35,311 bases of DNA from a virus, in the IMG/VR virus record IMGVR_UViG_3300036846_000988, positions 1 through 35,311 of that record, one strand, 5' to 3'. Under the pieces are notes generated by a model that was not told the origin of the DNA, ran no database searches, and saw only the letters and a list, made by a program, of their open reading frames with translations. A program made the translations under genes and the position numbers. Below, one piece after another: positions 5,090 through 13,899 of the stretch. The first letter of the stretch is position 1; every line of letters starts with the position of its first letter.

Positions 5090-5542
5090 GTGAAATTAAC
5101 TGAAAAACAACGTAGGTTTGCGGATGAGTACATTATCAGCGGTAATGCTACTCAAGCCGCCATTTCTGCTGGGTATAGTAAACGAACTGCTAAGTCTGTG
5201 GGTAGTGAGAACCTGACAAAACCTGACATTAGGCAATATATAGACGAAAGACTCGAGCAGCTGCAGTCTGAAAAGATTGCTAGTCAAGAAGAGGTGTTGG
5301 AGTATCTTAGTAAAGTTATGCGAGGAGAAGCGACTGATCAGACAGTCGTGTTCCAAGGTGCTGATTATGGCTCTTCAATTGAAGATATACAGGTAGCTAA
5401 TAAAGATCGTCTAAGAGCAGCTGAACTCCTTGGCAAGAGGTATAGCCTATGGACTGATAAAGTGGAGCTAGATGGCAATATGGATCTGAAAGTGGTGGTT
5501 GATTATGGCGATGGCGAAAACGAAGCGCCAAATGATAGTTAA
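5090..5542 (+). CDS. terS: terminase small subunit
   Basis: A 150-residue protein that recognises phage DNA and recruits the large subunit for packaging. The N-terminal region KLTEKQRRFADEYI and NATQAAISAGYSKRTAK (about residues 18-34) is the classic Terminase_2 helix-turn-helix. The rest is helical, with a C-terminal strand (DLKVVVDYG) likely contacting TerL. I chose GTG at 5090, behind GAGGTGAG, because the upstream extension of the frame would start within the preceding terminator. It overlaps the terL start region. Confidence 0.9.
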   Translation: MKLTEKQRRFADEYIISGNATQAAISAGYSKRTAKSVGSENLTKPDIRQYIDERLEQLQSEKIASQEEVLEYLSKVMRGEATDQTVVFQGADYGSSIEDIQVANKDRLRAAELLGKRYSLWTDKVELDGNMDLKVVVDYGDGENEAPNDS

Positions 5543-6800
5543 GGTACAATTTAACCGAAATTTCCAAACATACAATACCACTAGGAAAAGATATCGATTA
5601 GCTAAAGGATCAGCTGGTTCTGGTAAATCCGTAAATACTGCGCAAGACTTTATCATAAAACTTGGAGATCCGAAATATAAAGGAGCAAATCTTCTTTGTG
5701 TTCGTAAAGTCGCCGAGTCAAATAAAGATAGTACGTATGCTGAATTGAAGTCTGCTATTTATAAGATTTACGGATCTGACTACCACAAATATTGGTCCAT
5801 TAAATCATCGCCTATGATGCTCGAATCAAAGATTACTGGTAATCAAGTGATATTTCGTGGGATGAAAGATGACGGACAACGAGAAAAAGTAAAATCTATT
5901 ACTTTTGACCGTGGTAAACTCACCTGGATATGGATTGAGGAAGCGACAGAACTTTATGAAGCCGATGTAGATATTCTTGATGACCGTTTACGTGGTAATT
6001 TGGATTTTAACCCATATCTTTACTATCAAATGACTTTTACTTTTAACCCGGTATCTGCTACTCACTGGATTAAGGCAAAGTATTTTGATGTAACACATCC
6101 AGACATTTTTACTCATCAATCCACATATCTACAGAATCGATTCATAGATGAAGCCTATCATCGGCGGATGATGATGCGGAAAGAGCGTGATCCTGATGGA
6201 TATCAAATCTATGGGCTCGGCGAATGGGGTGAGTCTGGTGGACTTATCCTTACTAATTACATTGTAGAAAACTTTAACATAGATCCAGAACGTTTTGACT
6301 ACATGGTTAACGCTCAAGACTTTGGATTCAATCATGCCAATGCTATTGGTGAGATTGGATTTAAAGATGGTGAGCTTTTTTTGTGCCGTGAAATCTACGA
6401 GTTCGAAAAAGATACGAGTGAACTTATTGCGATCGCTAATGAAAAAAGAATCAATAAAAAACTGGTTATGTGGTGTGATTCTGCCGAGCCGGATCGAATT
6501 AAAATGTGGCGCAAAGCTGGCTATCATGCTGAACCAGTTGTAAAAGAACCCGGAAGCGTGTCAGCGCAGATCGATTATTTGAAGCAGATGCGCATCCATA
6601 TCCATCCAAGTTGTACAAATACAATCAAAGAAATACAACAATGGAAGTGGAGAAAGGACGAGAAATCCAATACTTTTACAGATGTTCCGGTGAATTTCTT
6701 TGATGATGCAATGGCTATGTTGCGGTACTCTATTGAACTGGAAAGGCGTAAAGGTCAGCAAGCCAAGAAAAGACGTACAAACAGAAAGACAGCATTTTAG
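5505..6800 (+). CDS. terL: terminase large subunit, PBSX type
   Basis: The packaging motor ATPase and nuclease, 431 residues. The Walker A motif GSAGSGKS lies near residues 35-42 and the Walker B motif WIWIEEAT near 141-148. The C-terminal nuclease domain shows DFGFNHANAIGE, WCDSAEPDRI and FFDDAMAMLRYS, containing the expected metal-binding Asp residues. Length and motif order fit the PBSX family. It overlaps terS by 38 bases. ATG at 5505 or 5511 are both possible starts; ribosome-site evidence is weak. Confidence 0.95.
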   Translation: MAMAKTKRQMIVKVQFNRNFQTYNTTRKRYRLAKGSAGSGKSVNTAQDFIIKLGDPKYKGANLLCVRKVAESNKDSTYAELKSAIYKIYGSDYHKYWSIKSSPMMLESKITGNQVIFRGMKDDGQREKVKSITFDRGKLTWIWIEEATELYEADVDILDDRLRGNLDFNPYLYYQMTFTFNPVSATHWIKAKYFDVTHPDIFTHQSTYLQNRFIDEAYHRRMMMRKERDPDGYQIYGLGEWGESGGLILTNYIVENFNIDPERFDYMVNAQDFGFNHANAIGEIGFKDGELFLCREIYEFEKDTSELIAIANEKRINKKLVMWCDSAEPDRIKMWRKAGYHAEPVVKEPGSVSAQIDYLKQMRIHIHPSCTNTIKEIQQWKWRKDEKSNTFTDVPVNFFDDAMAMLRYSIELERRKGQQAKKRRTNRKTAF

Positions 6801-6811
6801 GAGGTGGTTTC

Positions 6812-8344
6812 TTGACATCGAAAATTATTAGTGGCGGATCGTCGGGATCTGTTCCTAAAGAATATATCAAAAAGAACGTGAGCATTGAGAATAAAAGAAC
6901 TCTAAATTTTAAGTCTGCAGGTGGATTTGATCAAAGAAGAGATTTGACTCAATTATCTCCACCATATGATATTGCTACTTTACGATCGATCACCGATATA
7001 TCTGACATTCTGAATCAATCAATTGAAGCTTATGTAACGAACGTGGCTGGATTTGGTTTTGGTATACGTTACAAGGTTGACGACACCGAAGAAACGGCAG
7101 AAATGAAGGCAGAGTGGAATCAATTGGATATCCTTCTGAAAGAATTATCCTTTGAACGTCCGCCAAAAGAAGTGATTGAAGAAGTCATTCGCCATGTTGA
7201 AGAATGTGGGAATGGCTATATTGAGGTTATTCGTAATCTTAAAGGTGATGTTGTAGGAATTGATTCTGTAAAGCCTGAGTACATGACTGTTACCAAACTA
7301 AATAGAGTTATAAATGCGGACGGATCAGAGATTAAGGTCCGCTATTTTGTTTTTCGTGATTCTATGGATGATTCTGTTAAAGAATCTGGAACGTGGTATA
7401 AAACCTATGGTGACCCTACTCCGTTGAATTCAAATGGAAGCGTGGGTTCTGAGGGGCAAGGAACAGCTACTGAAATCATTCACCTTAAAAATGGAGATTT
7501 TCAAGATCCTTATGGCAAGCCTCGCTGGGTAGGACCATTGATTAAAATACTCGGAAATCGTAAAGCTGACGAATTGAATTATCGATATTTTACCCAGGGA
7601 AGACATATTCCTCTTGCCATCACGCTAGAGAATGCGCAGCTGACCGAACAATCCGAAGCCACGTTACAGGAATATGCTAATGCAATTGGCGGGGAAGAAA
7701 ATCAGCATAAGTTTTTATTGCTAGAAGCTGAAAAAGTAAGTCCTGTAGAAGAAGGGCTAGGATATGGGGAAGATAAATTCAAGCCAGCAATTAACATTGA
7801 GAAGTTAGCAGACATATTACAAACAGATGCTTTATTTCTTGAGTATAATGAGAACGTCATTGAATCAGTCCTTGGAGCATTCCGTTTGCCCCCGATTTAT
7901 GTAGCAAGATCAAGCGACTATACAAGAGCTACTGCTGAGACTGCTAAAGAACTGACGGAAGAACAAGTGTTCCAACCCATGCGTGAATCTTACGATTGGC
8001 GTATTAATTCGCTTTTCAGGGAATATGAATTCAAGTATGTAGAAGTGTTTCTGAAATCATCCAATCTTGTAAATATGGAGGATATTAAAGCGATTCTCAC
8101 ACCAGCTATCCAAGCAAATGCAGTCGCTCCAAATGATTTGAGGAATATTCTTTCAAAAGCCCTCAATAAGCCGCTAGAAGCTTTTGATGGGGAAGAGTAC
8201 AATTATCCGCTTAATAGACAATCATCGTCATCAGCGTTTAATCTTGGTGGTTTGGACGTTGCTAAGGCATATGGTGAAGGAGAAGTAAGTGAAGTTGCAG
8301 CAAGTATTCGGCGTATGATCCGGAGTGTGAAGTCCAATGAATGA
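6812..8344 (+). CDS. portal protein, PBSX/SPP1-like
   Basis: A 510-residue portal protein that forms the dodecameric ring at one capsid vertex through which DNA enters and leaves. Recognisable segments include DITDISDILNQSIEAYV-like N-terminal helices, ECGNGYIEVIR, the LKNGDFQDPYGKPRWVG stretch, and RLPPIYVARSSDYTRATAE in the C-terminal half, all typical of the family. The start is TTG at 6812 behind GGAGGTGG, 11 bases after terL. The stop overlaps the next gene by 8 bases. Confidence 0.93.
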   Translation: MTSKIISGGSSGSVPKEYIKKNVSIENKRTLNFKSAGGFDQRRDLTQLSPPYDIATLRSITDISDILNQSIEAYVTNVAGFGFGIRYKVDDTEETAEMKAEWNQLDILLKELSFERPPKEVIEEVIRHVEECGNGYIEVIRNLKGDVVGIDSVKPEYMTVTKLNRVINADGSEIKVRYFVFRDSMDDSVKESGTWYKTYGDPTPLNSNGSVGSEGQGTATEIIHLKNGDFQDPYGKPRWVGPLIKILGNRKADELNYRYFTQGRHIPLAITLENAQLTEQSEATLQEYANAIGGEENQHKFLLLEAEKVSPVEEGLGYGEDKFKPAINIEKLADILQTDALFLEYNENVIESVLGAFRLPPIYVARSSDYTRATAETAKELTEEQVFQPMRESYDWRINSLFREYEFKYVEVFLKSSNLVNMEDIKAILTPAIQANAVAPNDLRNILSKALNKPLEAFDGEEYNYPLNRQSSSSAFNLGGLDVAKAYGEGEVSEVAASIRRMIRSVKSNE

Positions 8345-9158
8345 TGAAGAGTTAATCAAAGCCGCTTTACAGCTAAAAAAAGAAGAAGACGATGAACTGG
8401 CTAAGCTTCTAGAAAAAGCAGGCTTTTTATTTGTCCCAATATTGCTTACGTTCATCTTAAATTCAGAGGATAAGATGGATGAGACCTTGCAAATTGATTA
8501 CGAGGAAGTATGGGAAAAGGTAAAAAAATTCGTAGAGAATCGGAAAAAGAAACCTACCAAGTTATCTATAAAAATTATGCTCCGTGGACGATCATTCAAA
8601 TCAAACATGGAAGAAAGTGTTATCCCAGAACTGAGAAAAGCTTTTTTTGGATTGTTTGATGAATTTAATGCCAAGTATGACGGATCAGAGGATTTTGATT
8701 ATCAGACTAAACACTACCGAGACATTGAAAAATGGCTTAGGAAGCTACCAAAACTAATGAACGTTACTACAGAGAACGCTCTTGTAGGAGTGATTCAAGA
8801 ATCATTTGATGAAGGTAAAGGCATCCGATGGTTAGAAAGTAAGCTGTCTTCACTACCTGAATTCTCTCGTAATCGTGCCAGAACAACTGCGATCACTGAG
8901 GGATTAAGGATGTACTCTGGAAGCCAGTATGAAGCATTAATGCAAAACGATGCTGTTATTGGCATGACCTGGCGCCATACTCACGGCATCAAAGAACCGA
9001 GAAAGGGACACGAAGCGATGGACGGTCAAACAATCGCTAAAGGTGAGTATTTCATCGTCAATGGCGAAAGTTGCCGTTATCCTCGTGACCCTATGTTATC
9101 TGCTAAAGAGTCGATTCATTGTCACTGTTTTGTGGTGCCAGAAATAAAAAATAATTAG
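8337..9158 (+). CDS. minor head / head morphogenesis protein (SPP1 gp7-like)
   Basis: 273 residues. The C-terminal third carries the Mu gpF/SPP1 gp7 signature: WRHTHG, then RKGHEAMDGQ, then CRYPRDPM, then IHCHCF, with conserved His and Cys residues. Members associate with portal and help in early head assembly or DNA ejection. The N-terminal half is charged and helical, with a short hydrophobic stretch (FLFVPILLTFIL, about residues 31-42) that may contact membrane or portal. It overlaps the portal gene. Confidence 0.88.
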   Translation: MNDEELIKAALQLKKEEDDELAKLLEKAGFLFVPILLTFILNSEDKMDETLQIDYEEVWEKVKKFVENRKKKPTKLSIKIMLRGRSFKSNMEESVIPELRKAFFGLFDEFNAKYDGSEDFDYQTKHYRDIEKWLRKLPKLMNVTTENALVGVIQESFDEGKGIRWLESKLSSLPEFSRNRARTTAITEGLRMYSGSQYEALMQNDAVIGMTWRHTHGIKEPRKGHEAMDGQTIAKGEYFIVNGESCRYPRDPMLSAKESIHCHCFVVPEIKNN

Positions 9159-9173
9159 AAAGGTGGTGAGAAA

Positions 9174-10223
9174 ATGCGAAAACTAGAAAACGTTCTTGTA
9201 ACACATGTTTCATATGTGGATAAGGCAGCCAATAAGAAATCATTCTTTCTTACTAAGTCTGCCGAAGAACTAAAACCAAATTTTGAAACTGAAGTTAAGT
9301 TGGTTACTAAATCAGATGATCCACAAAAACTTGTATATGGTGTTGTTTATGAGCCTGATGTTGAAGATGTTCATGGAGATTTCATGGATGCTGACACAAT
9401 CGAGAAGGCTGCACATGTATTCATGGCGGATTATCAACAAATTGATAAACAGCACGATTTCACCACGAATGCCGGAAAAGTAGTAGAGAGTTATGTTGCC
9501 CCTGTTGATATGACTATCGGCGAAACCACAATCACAAAGGGAACGTGGGTACTTGTCACTAAAGCTACTGATGAAATGTGGGAGTCGATACAGAAAGGTG
9601 ATTTTACAGGATATTCATTGGCCGGTACAGCTCAGGTCGAAGAAGTTCAGAAGCAGACAGCCGACAACTTTGAAAGAGGTAAAACTTACCGGGATGTTAA
9701 TGCGGCGATCGATGCTTTCAGATCAGCCACTTGGTCAATATTGGACAACTACACAGACAGCGATGCGGATAAAGTCGCCACCATTCAGTCGGAAATCGGC
9801 GAGTTATCCACACTTATCGGCACAATAAATACAACTAAATCAGTTACCAAACAAGGACTAATCGAAACGGTTAAGTCCTTTTTTAGTACAAATAAATCCG
9901 AGGAGGATGAGGAAATGACAGAAGAACAGTTAAAAAAAGCGCTCGGCGAAGCGCTGAAACCAGTAAACGATCGTTTATCAGCTTTGGAAAAAGGCGGAAA
10001 AACAGATGAAAAACCAGAAACAGAGAATTCAGAAGCTAGCGTTGAATTAGATGCTGATGCTATTGCTAAGGCTGTATCAGAAGCCGTGGCACCTTTGAAT
10101 TCGAAGATCGAGAATCTAGAAAAATCTCGAATCAGCAACAATGCAGAACAAAATTACACAGAAACAGTTGAGAAATCGGTTGTACCATCTTATGTGGACG
10201 CTGCTTTCCCAATTTCTGAATAA
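9174..10223 (+). CDS. XkdF-like prohead protease fused to a scaffold domain
   Basis: 349 residues. The first ~240 resemble the XkdF-type putative serine protease family: it begins LENVLVTHVSYVDKAANKKSF, followed by VYGVVYEPDVEDVHGDFMDA and QIDKQHDF. The last ~100 residues (from Met248) are Glu/Lys-rich, helical and repetitive in charge, as expected for a capsid scaffold that is later cleaved. A strong AGGAGG (9901-9906) and an in-frame ATG at 9915 lie exactly at the domain boundary, so a free scaffold may be made. It lies directly before the capsid gene, the usual place. Confidence 0.85.
   Translation: MRKLENVLVTHVSYVDKAANKKSFFLTKSAEELKPNFETEVKLVTKSDDPQKLVYGVVYEPDVEDVHGDFMDADTIEKAAHVFMADYQQIDKQHDFTTNAGKVVESYVAPVDMTIGETTITKGTWVLVTKATDEMWESIQKGDFTGYSLAGTAQVEEVQKQTADNFERGKTYRDVNAAIDAFRSATWSILDNYTDSDADKVATIQSEIGELSTLIGTINTTKSVTKQGLIETVKSFFSTNKSEEDEEMTEEQLKKALGEALKPVNDRLSALEKGGKTDEKPETENSEASVELDADAIAKAVSEAVAPLNSKIENLEKSRISNNAEQNYTETVEKSVVPSYVDAAFPISE
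9915..10223 (+). CDS. possible free scaffold protein from an internal start (102 aa)
   Basis: AGGAGG at 9901-9906 is followed eight bases later by ATG in the frame of the protease gene. The product would be the acidic, helical C-terminal domain alone (MTEEQLKKALGEAL onward). Many tailed phages make protease-scaffold and scaffold-only forms from nested genes, as in lambda C/Nu3. Expression here is inference from the ribosome site and the domain boundary. Confidence 0.5.
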   Translation: MTEEQLKKALGEALKPVNDRLSALEKGGKTDEKPETENSEASVELDADAIAKAVSEAVAPLNSKIENLEKSRISNNAEQNYTETVEKSVVPSYVDAAFPISE

Positions 10224-10237
10224 AGGGGGAAACACAA

Positions 10238-11176
10238 ATGACAAACGTTTTATCGAACGAAACATTGATCAAACAAATGAACGCAATCTTAAAAGCTGGT
10301 AACAATGTTACCTTACGTGAAGACAATGCTCGAGCATTCTTCTTAGATGCAGTTGCAACTGCAGGAACTATCGGGAAATTATTTGTCCATTTTGCCAAAT
10401 CAGGTACAGGATCTTTGGATAAATTAGGTGTTAAAAAGCGTACATTGAAAAAACATCTAGGTATTAACACTGAAGATACTGGCACGGATATCAAAGAAGA
10501 AGACACAGTACCATTCTCTCTTGTTCCGGTTTACTTGGATACATGGATCGAGAACAGCAATACATTTTATACTGCTCGTACTCGTGGGCAAGATGTCCGT
10601 CAAGCGTTACTTTCACTAATGCAAGCTCAGTATGCAGCGGATTTACAAGACCTAGCTTTTAATGGTGATGAATCTTCATCTGATGCATTCGTGAAGTTAA
10701 ATGATGGTTACATCAAAATGGCTAAAGCATCTGCTGAAGTTAAAGTAGAAGGTAGTAAATTGCCAACGATTCAAGAGCTAACAGCTGCAACTGCTAGAAT
10801 TGAACCAAAATATTTGCGTCAAGGAACATTTAAGTTCTTTATGTCTCAAGCGACAGCAACAAACTATGTTGTTGAATTACAAAATCGAAATACTGCTTTG
10901 GGTGATGCAGTGCTCGTGGATGGTGCTCTACGCAATATCGGCGGATTTGGCGTCGAAGTTGTCGAGTCTATGGAAAACAATGTAATTCTGTTTACTCCAT
11001 ACGAAAACCTAGCTGTAGTTTCTGGTTTAACTGTTACATTGACAACTGCTGCTCAAGATAGTCGTGCCGTTGCAAAACAGGCAACATACCACTTCATGCT
11101 TGATGATATTGACTTCATCATTCGTGAACCTAAAGCACTAGCTTACTTCGGTATTGACGCTACTCCAGAAGGATAA
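10238..11176 (+). CDS. major capsid protein
   Basis: 312 residues, directly after the protease-scaffold gene. It begins with helical NETLIKQMNAILKAGN, then VKKRTLKKHLG and DTWIENSNTFYTARTRGQDV, and has LMQAQYAADLQDLAFNGDE and a C-terminal HFMLDDIDFIIREPKAL strand region. These features and the gene order fit the HK97-fold capsid of PBSX/P2-like type. A good ribosome site (AAGGGGGAAA) precedes ATG. It should be one of the most abundant proteins of the particle. Confidence 0.9.
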   Translation: MTNVLSNETLIKQMNAILKAGNNVTLREDNARAFFLDAVATAGTIGKLFVHFAKSGTGSLDKLGVKKRTLKKHLGINTEDTGTDIKEEDTVPFSLVPVYLDTWIENSNTFYTARTRGQDVRQALLSLMQAQYAADLQDLAFNGDESSSDAFVKLNDGYIKMAKASAEVKVEGSKLPTIQELTAATARIEPKYLRQGTFKFFMSQATATNYVVELQNRNTALGDAVLVDGALRNIGGFGVEVVESMENNVILFTPYENLAVVSGLTVTLTTAAQDSRAVAKQATYHFMLDDIDFIIREPKALAYFGIDATPEG

Positions 11177-11196
11177 GAAAGGGAACGGTGAAAAAC

Positions 11197-11403
11197 ATGG
11201 CAAATTACAACGTTTTAAAAAAATTCCGTGACAAAGAAACTAAAGAAGTTTATGAAGCAGGGACGGTCATTGATATGACCGTTAAACGTGCTGAAGAAGT
11301 TGCTGAAAATTTAGATGACTCTTTCTTACAACGTGTTGAAGAAAAGAAAGATGACAAGAAAGCCGGCAAAGACGATCAGAAGGAAGACAAAAAAGAAAAG
11401 TAG
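11197..11403 (+). CDS. small highly charged head-associated protein (68 aa)
   Basis: It begins MANYNVLKKFRDKETKEVYEAG, a small beta domain commonly found between capsid and connector genes, and ends in a tail almost wholly of Lys, Asp and Glu. It may decorate or stabilise the head, but the role is not established from sequence. GTG at 11188 could add three residues; I prefer ATG at 11197 because the frame from there begins with the conserved MANY-type start. Confidence 0.65.
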   Translation: MANYNVLKKFRDKETKEVYEAGTVIDMTVKRAEEVAENLDDSFLQRVEEKKDDKKAGKDDQKEDKKEK

Positions 11404-11412
11404 GTGAAGATC

Positions 11413-11820
11413 ATGTCTGAACCTTATGTTGATGAAGTCTTTTATAAGGATGATTACGAGGGAACACCTGTTGAAGCTGCGGACTTCTCTCGTTTATCCA
11501 AAAGGGCTTCGGACATTATTGACTCTTTGACAGATTATCAAGTGCCTAAAATTGGTTTGGATAAGTTTTCTGAACATGTACAGCTACTGATTAAAAAAGC
11601 TTGTTGTGCTCAAATAGAATACTATCAAGTCGAAGGTATAGATCTTGATGTTACAGGAAATACTTTGAGCGGTCAGAGCGCTTCTATTGGTGGGTTTAGC
11701 TATTCTGGCGCAACAACGTCAACGAGTAAGCAAGCTAATCGGGTCGCTCCGAGTTGTCTTTCATATTTAGAAGGAACCGGTCTTTTGAGAAAAAGGAGTG
11801 TGAGGATCGGTGTCATTTAA
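11413..11820 (+). CDS. head-tail connector protein (gp6-like)
   Basis: 135 residues with the helical pattern of DNA-packaging adaptor proteins: FSRLSKRASDIIDSLTDY near the N-terminus and LIKKACCAQIEYYQ after it, then a Ser/Gly/Thr-rich loop (TLSGQSASIGGFSYSG) and a C-terminal helix ending in LLRKRSV. In this position it would form the ring beneath the portal. ATG at 11413 follows AGGTGA. It overlaps the next gene by 11 bases. Confidence 0.75.
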   Translation: MSEPYVDEVFYKDDYEGTPVEAADFSRLSKRASDIIDSLTDYQVPKIGLDKFSEHVQLLIKKACCAQIEYYQVEGIDLDVTGNTLSGQSASIGGFSYSGATTSTSKQANRVAPSCLSYLEGTGLLRKRSVRIGVI

Positions 11821-12154
11821 GCCAATACCTAAACACTTGTTGATCCATGAGGTTATCTATCAAGCTCCAAAGCCTGATGATGATGGCTCAATGGGAAGTG
11901 GTGAACTGCCTAAACCACAAAAGATTGAACATGTAAGGTTTACTCCTAAGCGAAAAAGAATTGTAAAAACGGATAATACAGAGATTTTGACTAACGGCAT
12001 TTTGTACGTCGATGCTGTTAATTCAAAACCTTTTGTAAATCCTAGCGAGGACGGAACAATTACATTTCAAAACCGCAAACTAAAAATCGTTGAATGCTAT
12101 GAGGTTTTCACGGACCAGTTAAATCCACACCATATTGAGGTGATGTTGCAATGA
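11810..12154 (+). CDS. minor capsid / head-closure protein, Minor_capsid_1-like
   Basis: 114 residues, starting with GTG at 11810 behind GAGTGTGAGG. The pattern PKHLLIHEVIYQAP, FTPKRKRI, LTNGILYVDAVNSKP and ITFQNRKLKIVECYE fits the small beta-barrel stopper proteins of the first minor-capsid family of Lactobacillales phages. It would seal the connector channel until ejection. Assignment rests on motif recognition and the standard order of four connector genes. Confidence 0.75.
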   Translation: MSFKPIPKHLLIHEVIYQAPKPDDDGSMGSGELPKPQKIEHVRFTPKRKRIVKTDNTEILTNGILYVDAVNSKPFVNPSEDGTITFQNRKLKIVECYEVFTDQLNPHHIEVMLQ

Positions 12155-12480
12155 GCGGGAGATTTGAAGGTAATTTCGATCGTATTGAGAGAGCTATCGA
12201 ATCCGCTCTGAATCCGACATCAATCGCATTTGCTAAAGCGGCTAACCAGTATGTTAAGAAAGACACTGGGGCAACCGAAGCTAGTGTTTGGGTTGATAGT
12301 GATTTCCCAGAAGGAAAACTGGTATGGGGAACAGAGTATGCTGGGTACGCATATTATAGGGGCACTCCATCTAAAAATCATAATCCTCAAGCATCTATAC
12401 GGTGGGCTGAGGTTGCGAAAGCTCAAGATATGGATGAAGTACTGGATGTGGCAGAAAAAGCAATTAAGGAGGCTCTGTGA
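12151..12480 (+). CDS. minor capsid / tail-completion protein, Minor_capsid_2-like
   Basis: 109 residues. KYVKKDTG-like and SVWVDSDFPEGKLVWGTEYAGYAYYRGTP segments with a following HNPQASIRWAEVAK stretch are typical of the gp10/HK97-like family that joins head and tail. It overlaps the upstream gene by 4 bases and the downstream gene by 1 base, indicating translational coupling in the connector block. Confidence 0.75.
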   Translation: MSGRFEGNFDRIERAIESALNPTSIAFAKAANQYVKKDTGATEASVWVDSDFPEGKLVWGTEYAGYAYYRGTPSKNHNPQASIRWAEVAKAQDMDEVLDVAEKAIKEAL

Positions 12481-12914
12481 TGGATTTATTTGCACGAATT
12501 GCTGATCACTTACGCTTATTAGGACTTGAAACACCAAGATTAACAAGCACTGGGAAGCAAATCATTCAAGAAGACAAACCTCCTCAGGACAATGAGCGAG
12601 ATCTATCTATACAAGGGATTGCAACAGGACAAGGGAAGCAGGACTTGGCTAGAAACAGGCAAATTCCGTTCATGGTTCAAATCATTATCAAAAATACAAA
12701 CCAATCACAAGCTTTTAATGATGCTTGGAAGATTGCAGATAGCTTTGATAAATTGCCAAGAAAAGAAAATGGTGAATGGGTCACACTTCGCTCGAGTGAT
12801 GGCTCATTTTTGTTTGATTCGAGCGAAGTTTACACACAACCTAGAAATTTAGGAATTCAAGAACATGATGCATATCTTTATGTACTAACTGTTCGATTAA
12901 ATATAAGTAAATAG
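12480..12914 (+). CDS. minor capsid / tail terminator protein, Minor_capsid_3-like
   Basis: 144 residues. RQIPFMVQIIIKNTNQ and AFNDAWKIADSFDKLP, followed by a C-terminal strand (HDAYLYVLTVRLNI), match the tail-terminator fold that caps the tail tube and sets where the head attaches. ATG at 12480 overlaps the previous stop (TGATG); a GTG one codon earlier is possible. AAGGAG lies 8 bases upstream. Confidence 0.75.
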   Translation: MDLFARIADHLRLLGLETPRLTSTGKQIIQEDKPPQDNERDLSIQGIATGQGKQDLARNRQIPFMVQIIIKNTNQSQAFNDAWKIADSFDKLPRKENGEWVTLRSSDGSFLFDSSEVYTQPRNLGIQEHDAYLYVLTVRLNISK

Positions 12915-12925
12915 GAGGAAATTTC

Positions 12926-13432
12926 ATGAGAATGAATTTACAGTATTTTGCAGCTGGTGAAGGCTATTCACCTAACTGGATGAACAAATATGAAATCGGT
13001 GTAGCTGCAACGGTTGGTGAAAACGGAAAACTTGTGCCACCCACGACCGTTCACGAACTAGCAGATGGTATTCAGGAAGCAACACCTTCCCAAGATGAAT
13101 CATCTGAAACATATGAATATTACGGTGATAAGGGTGGATCAAACACCGATATCACACGTGTTACTGGTGTTTATGCTTTTACAGGTCATCGAAAATATGC
13201 CACTGATGCAGCGCAAGAATTTGTACGCGATCGCTTAAACAAAGCTGGACAAGATCGAATTGTTTTCTTCCGTCACACTGAACCAGATGGCCGAGTAATT
13301 CAAGGTAATGCTACCTTGTCAGGTATCGTCCATACCGGCGGGGGATCAAACAACCGTGGTAACTTTGAAATGCAAGTATCTTTCAATGGTGTTCCAGAAG
13401 ATACCAAACCAGATACAACTCCAGAAGGCTAG
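12926..13432 (+). CDS. major tail protein (tail tube)
   Basis: 168 residues, expected to polymerise as hexameric rings into the tail tube. It starts with MRMNLQYFAAGEG, a lead common in structural proteins of Gram-positive phages, and has YYGDKGGS, YAFTGHRKYAT and a Gly-rich segment near the end (VHTGGGSNNRGNFEMQV). AGGAGG at 12913-12918 gives strong initiation, fitting high expression. A terminator-like hairpin follows directly and would lower transcription of the next genes relative to this one. Confidence 0.88.
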   Translation: MRMNLQYFAAGEGYSPNWMNKYEIGVAATVGENGKLVPPTTVHELADGIQEATPSQDESSETYEYYGDKGGSNTDITRVTGVYAFTGHRKYATDAAQEFVRDRLNKAGQDRIVFFRHTEPDGRVIQGNATLSGIVHTGGGSNNRGNFEMQVSFNGVPEDTKPDTTPEG

Positions 13433-13451
13433 TCATTGTACTAGCCTTTTT
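13425..13451 (+). terminator. terminator/attenuator after the major tail gene
   Basis: AAGGCTAGT (13425-13433) pairs with ACTAGCCTT (13440-13448) around CATTGT, followed by TTTTT (13447-13451). The TAG stop codon of the tail gene (13430-13432) lies in the stem. Late transcription must continue past it, so it probably works as a partial terminator. Confidence 0.75.
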
Positions 13452-13482
13452 CTTTTACATAAAAAATTAGGAGGAATTACAA

Positions 13483-13887
13483 ATGTCAAAAAATAATTTA
13501 ATCGAAGTAGGTTTTAAAAAGCAGGTTCAACCAGTAAGAATTGCGGGTTTAGATTTCGGAATCAAAACAGGTAAGAAATATCGTGATCAGTATTTGTCAG
13601 AATTACCCAAAATGCTTGAATTTATTCAAAAGCAAGAAACGGTTATTAAAACAGCTTCTGAATCAGGTGATTACGAAGCAGTCGTTGAAGCTAATGATAA
13701 AGTTGAGTCCGTTGTCAAAGATGTTATTGATTTAGTGCTGGGTGAAGGATCTTTCGATAAACTGATGGATGCTGCAGATGATGAAATTGATTTGGTTGTT
13801 GGAGCATTCCTTGAAGTTGCTGACCAGTATAAAAAGCTTCAAACGAAACAAAAAGCACAATCCTATATCGACGGTAAAAAGAAATAG
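13483..13887 (+). CDS. tail assembly chaperone, first component (134 aa)
   Basis: A helical, acidic protein in the gpG position between tail tube and tape measure. The first 30 residues (VGFKKQVQPVRIAGLDFGIKTG) form strands, the rest helices with DVIDLVLGEGSFDKLMDAADD. Such chaperones bind the tape measure protein and are absent from the virion. No slippery heptamer for a G-GT frameshift is visible: the downstream gene lies in the same frame, separated by TAG and then TGA. Confidence 0.75.
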   Translation: MSKNNLIEVGFKKQVQPVRIAGLDFGIKTGKKYRDQYLSELPKMLEFIQKQETVIKTASESGDYEAVVEANDKVESVVKDVIDLVLGEGSFDKLMDAADDEIDLVVGAFLEVADQYKKLQTKQKAQSYIDGKKK

Positions 13888-13899
13888 AGGTGATGCTTT

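Noticed and set aside
9785-10141. A 118-codon minus-strand frame opposite the scaffold domain
   Set aside because: Ser/Phe-rich translation typical of antisense to a Glu/Lys/Ala-rich gene; no start signal.
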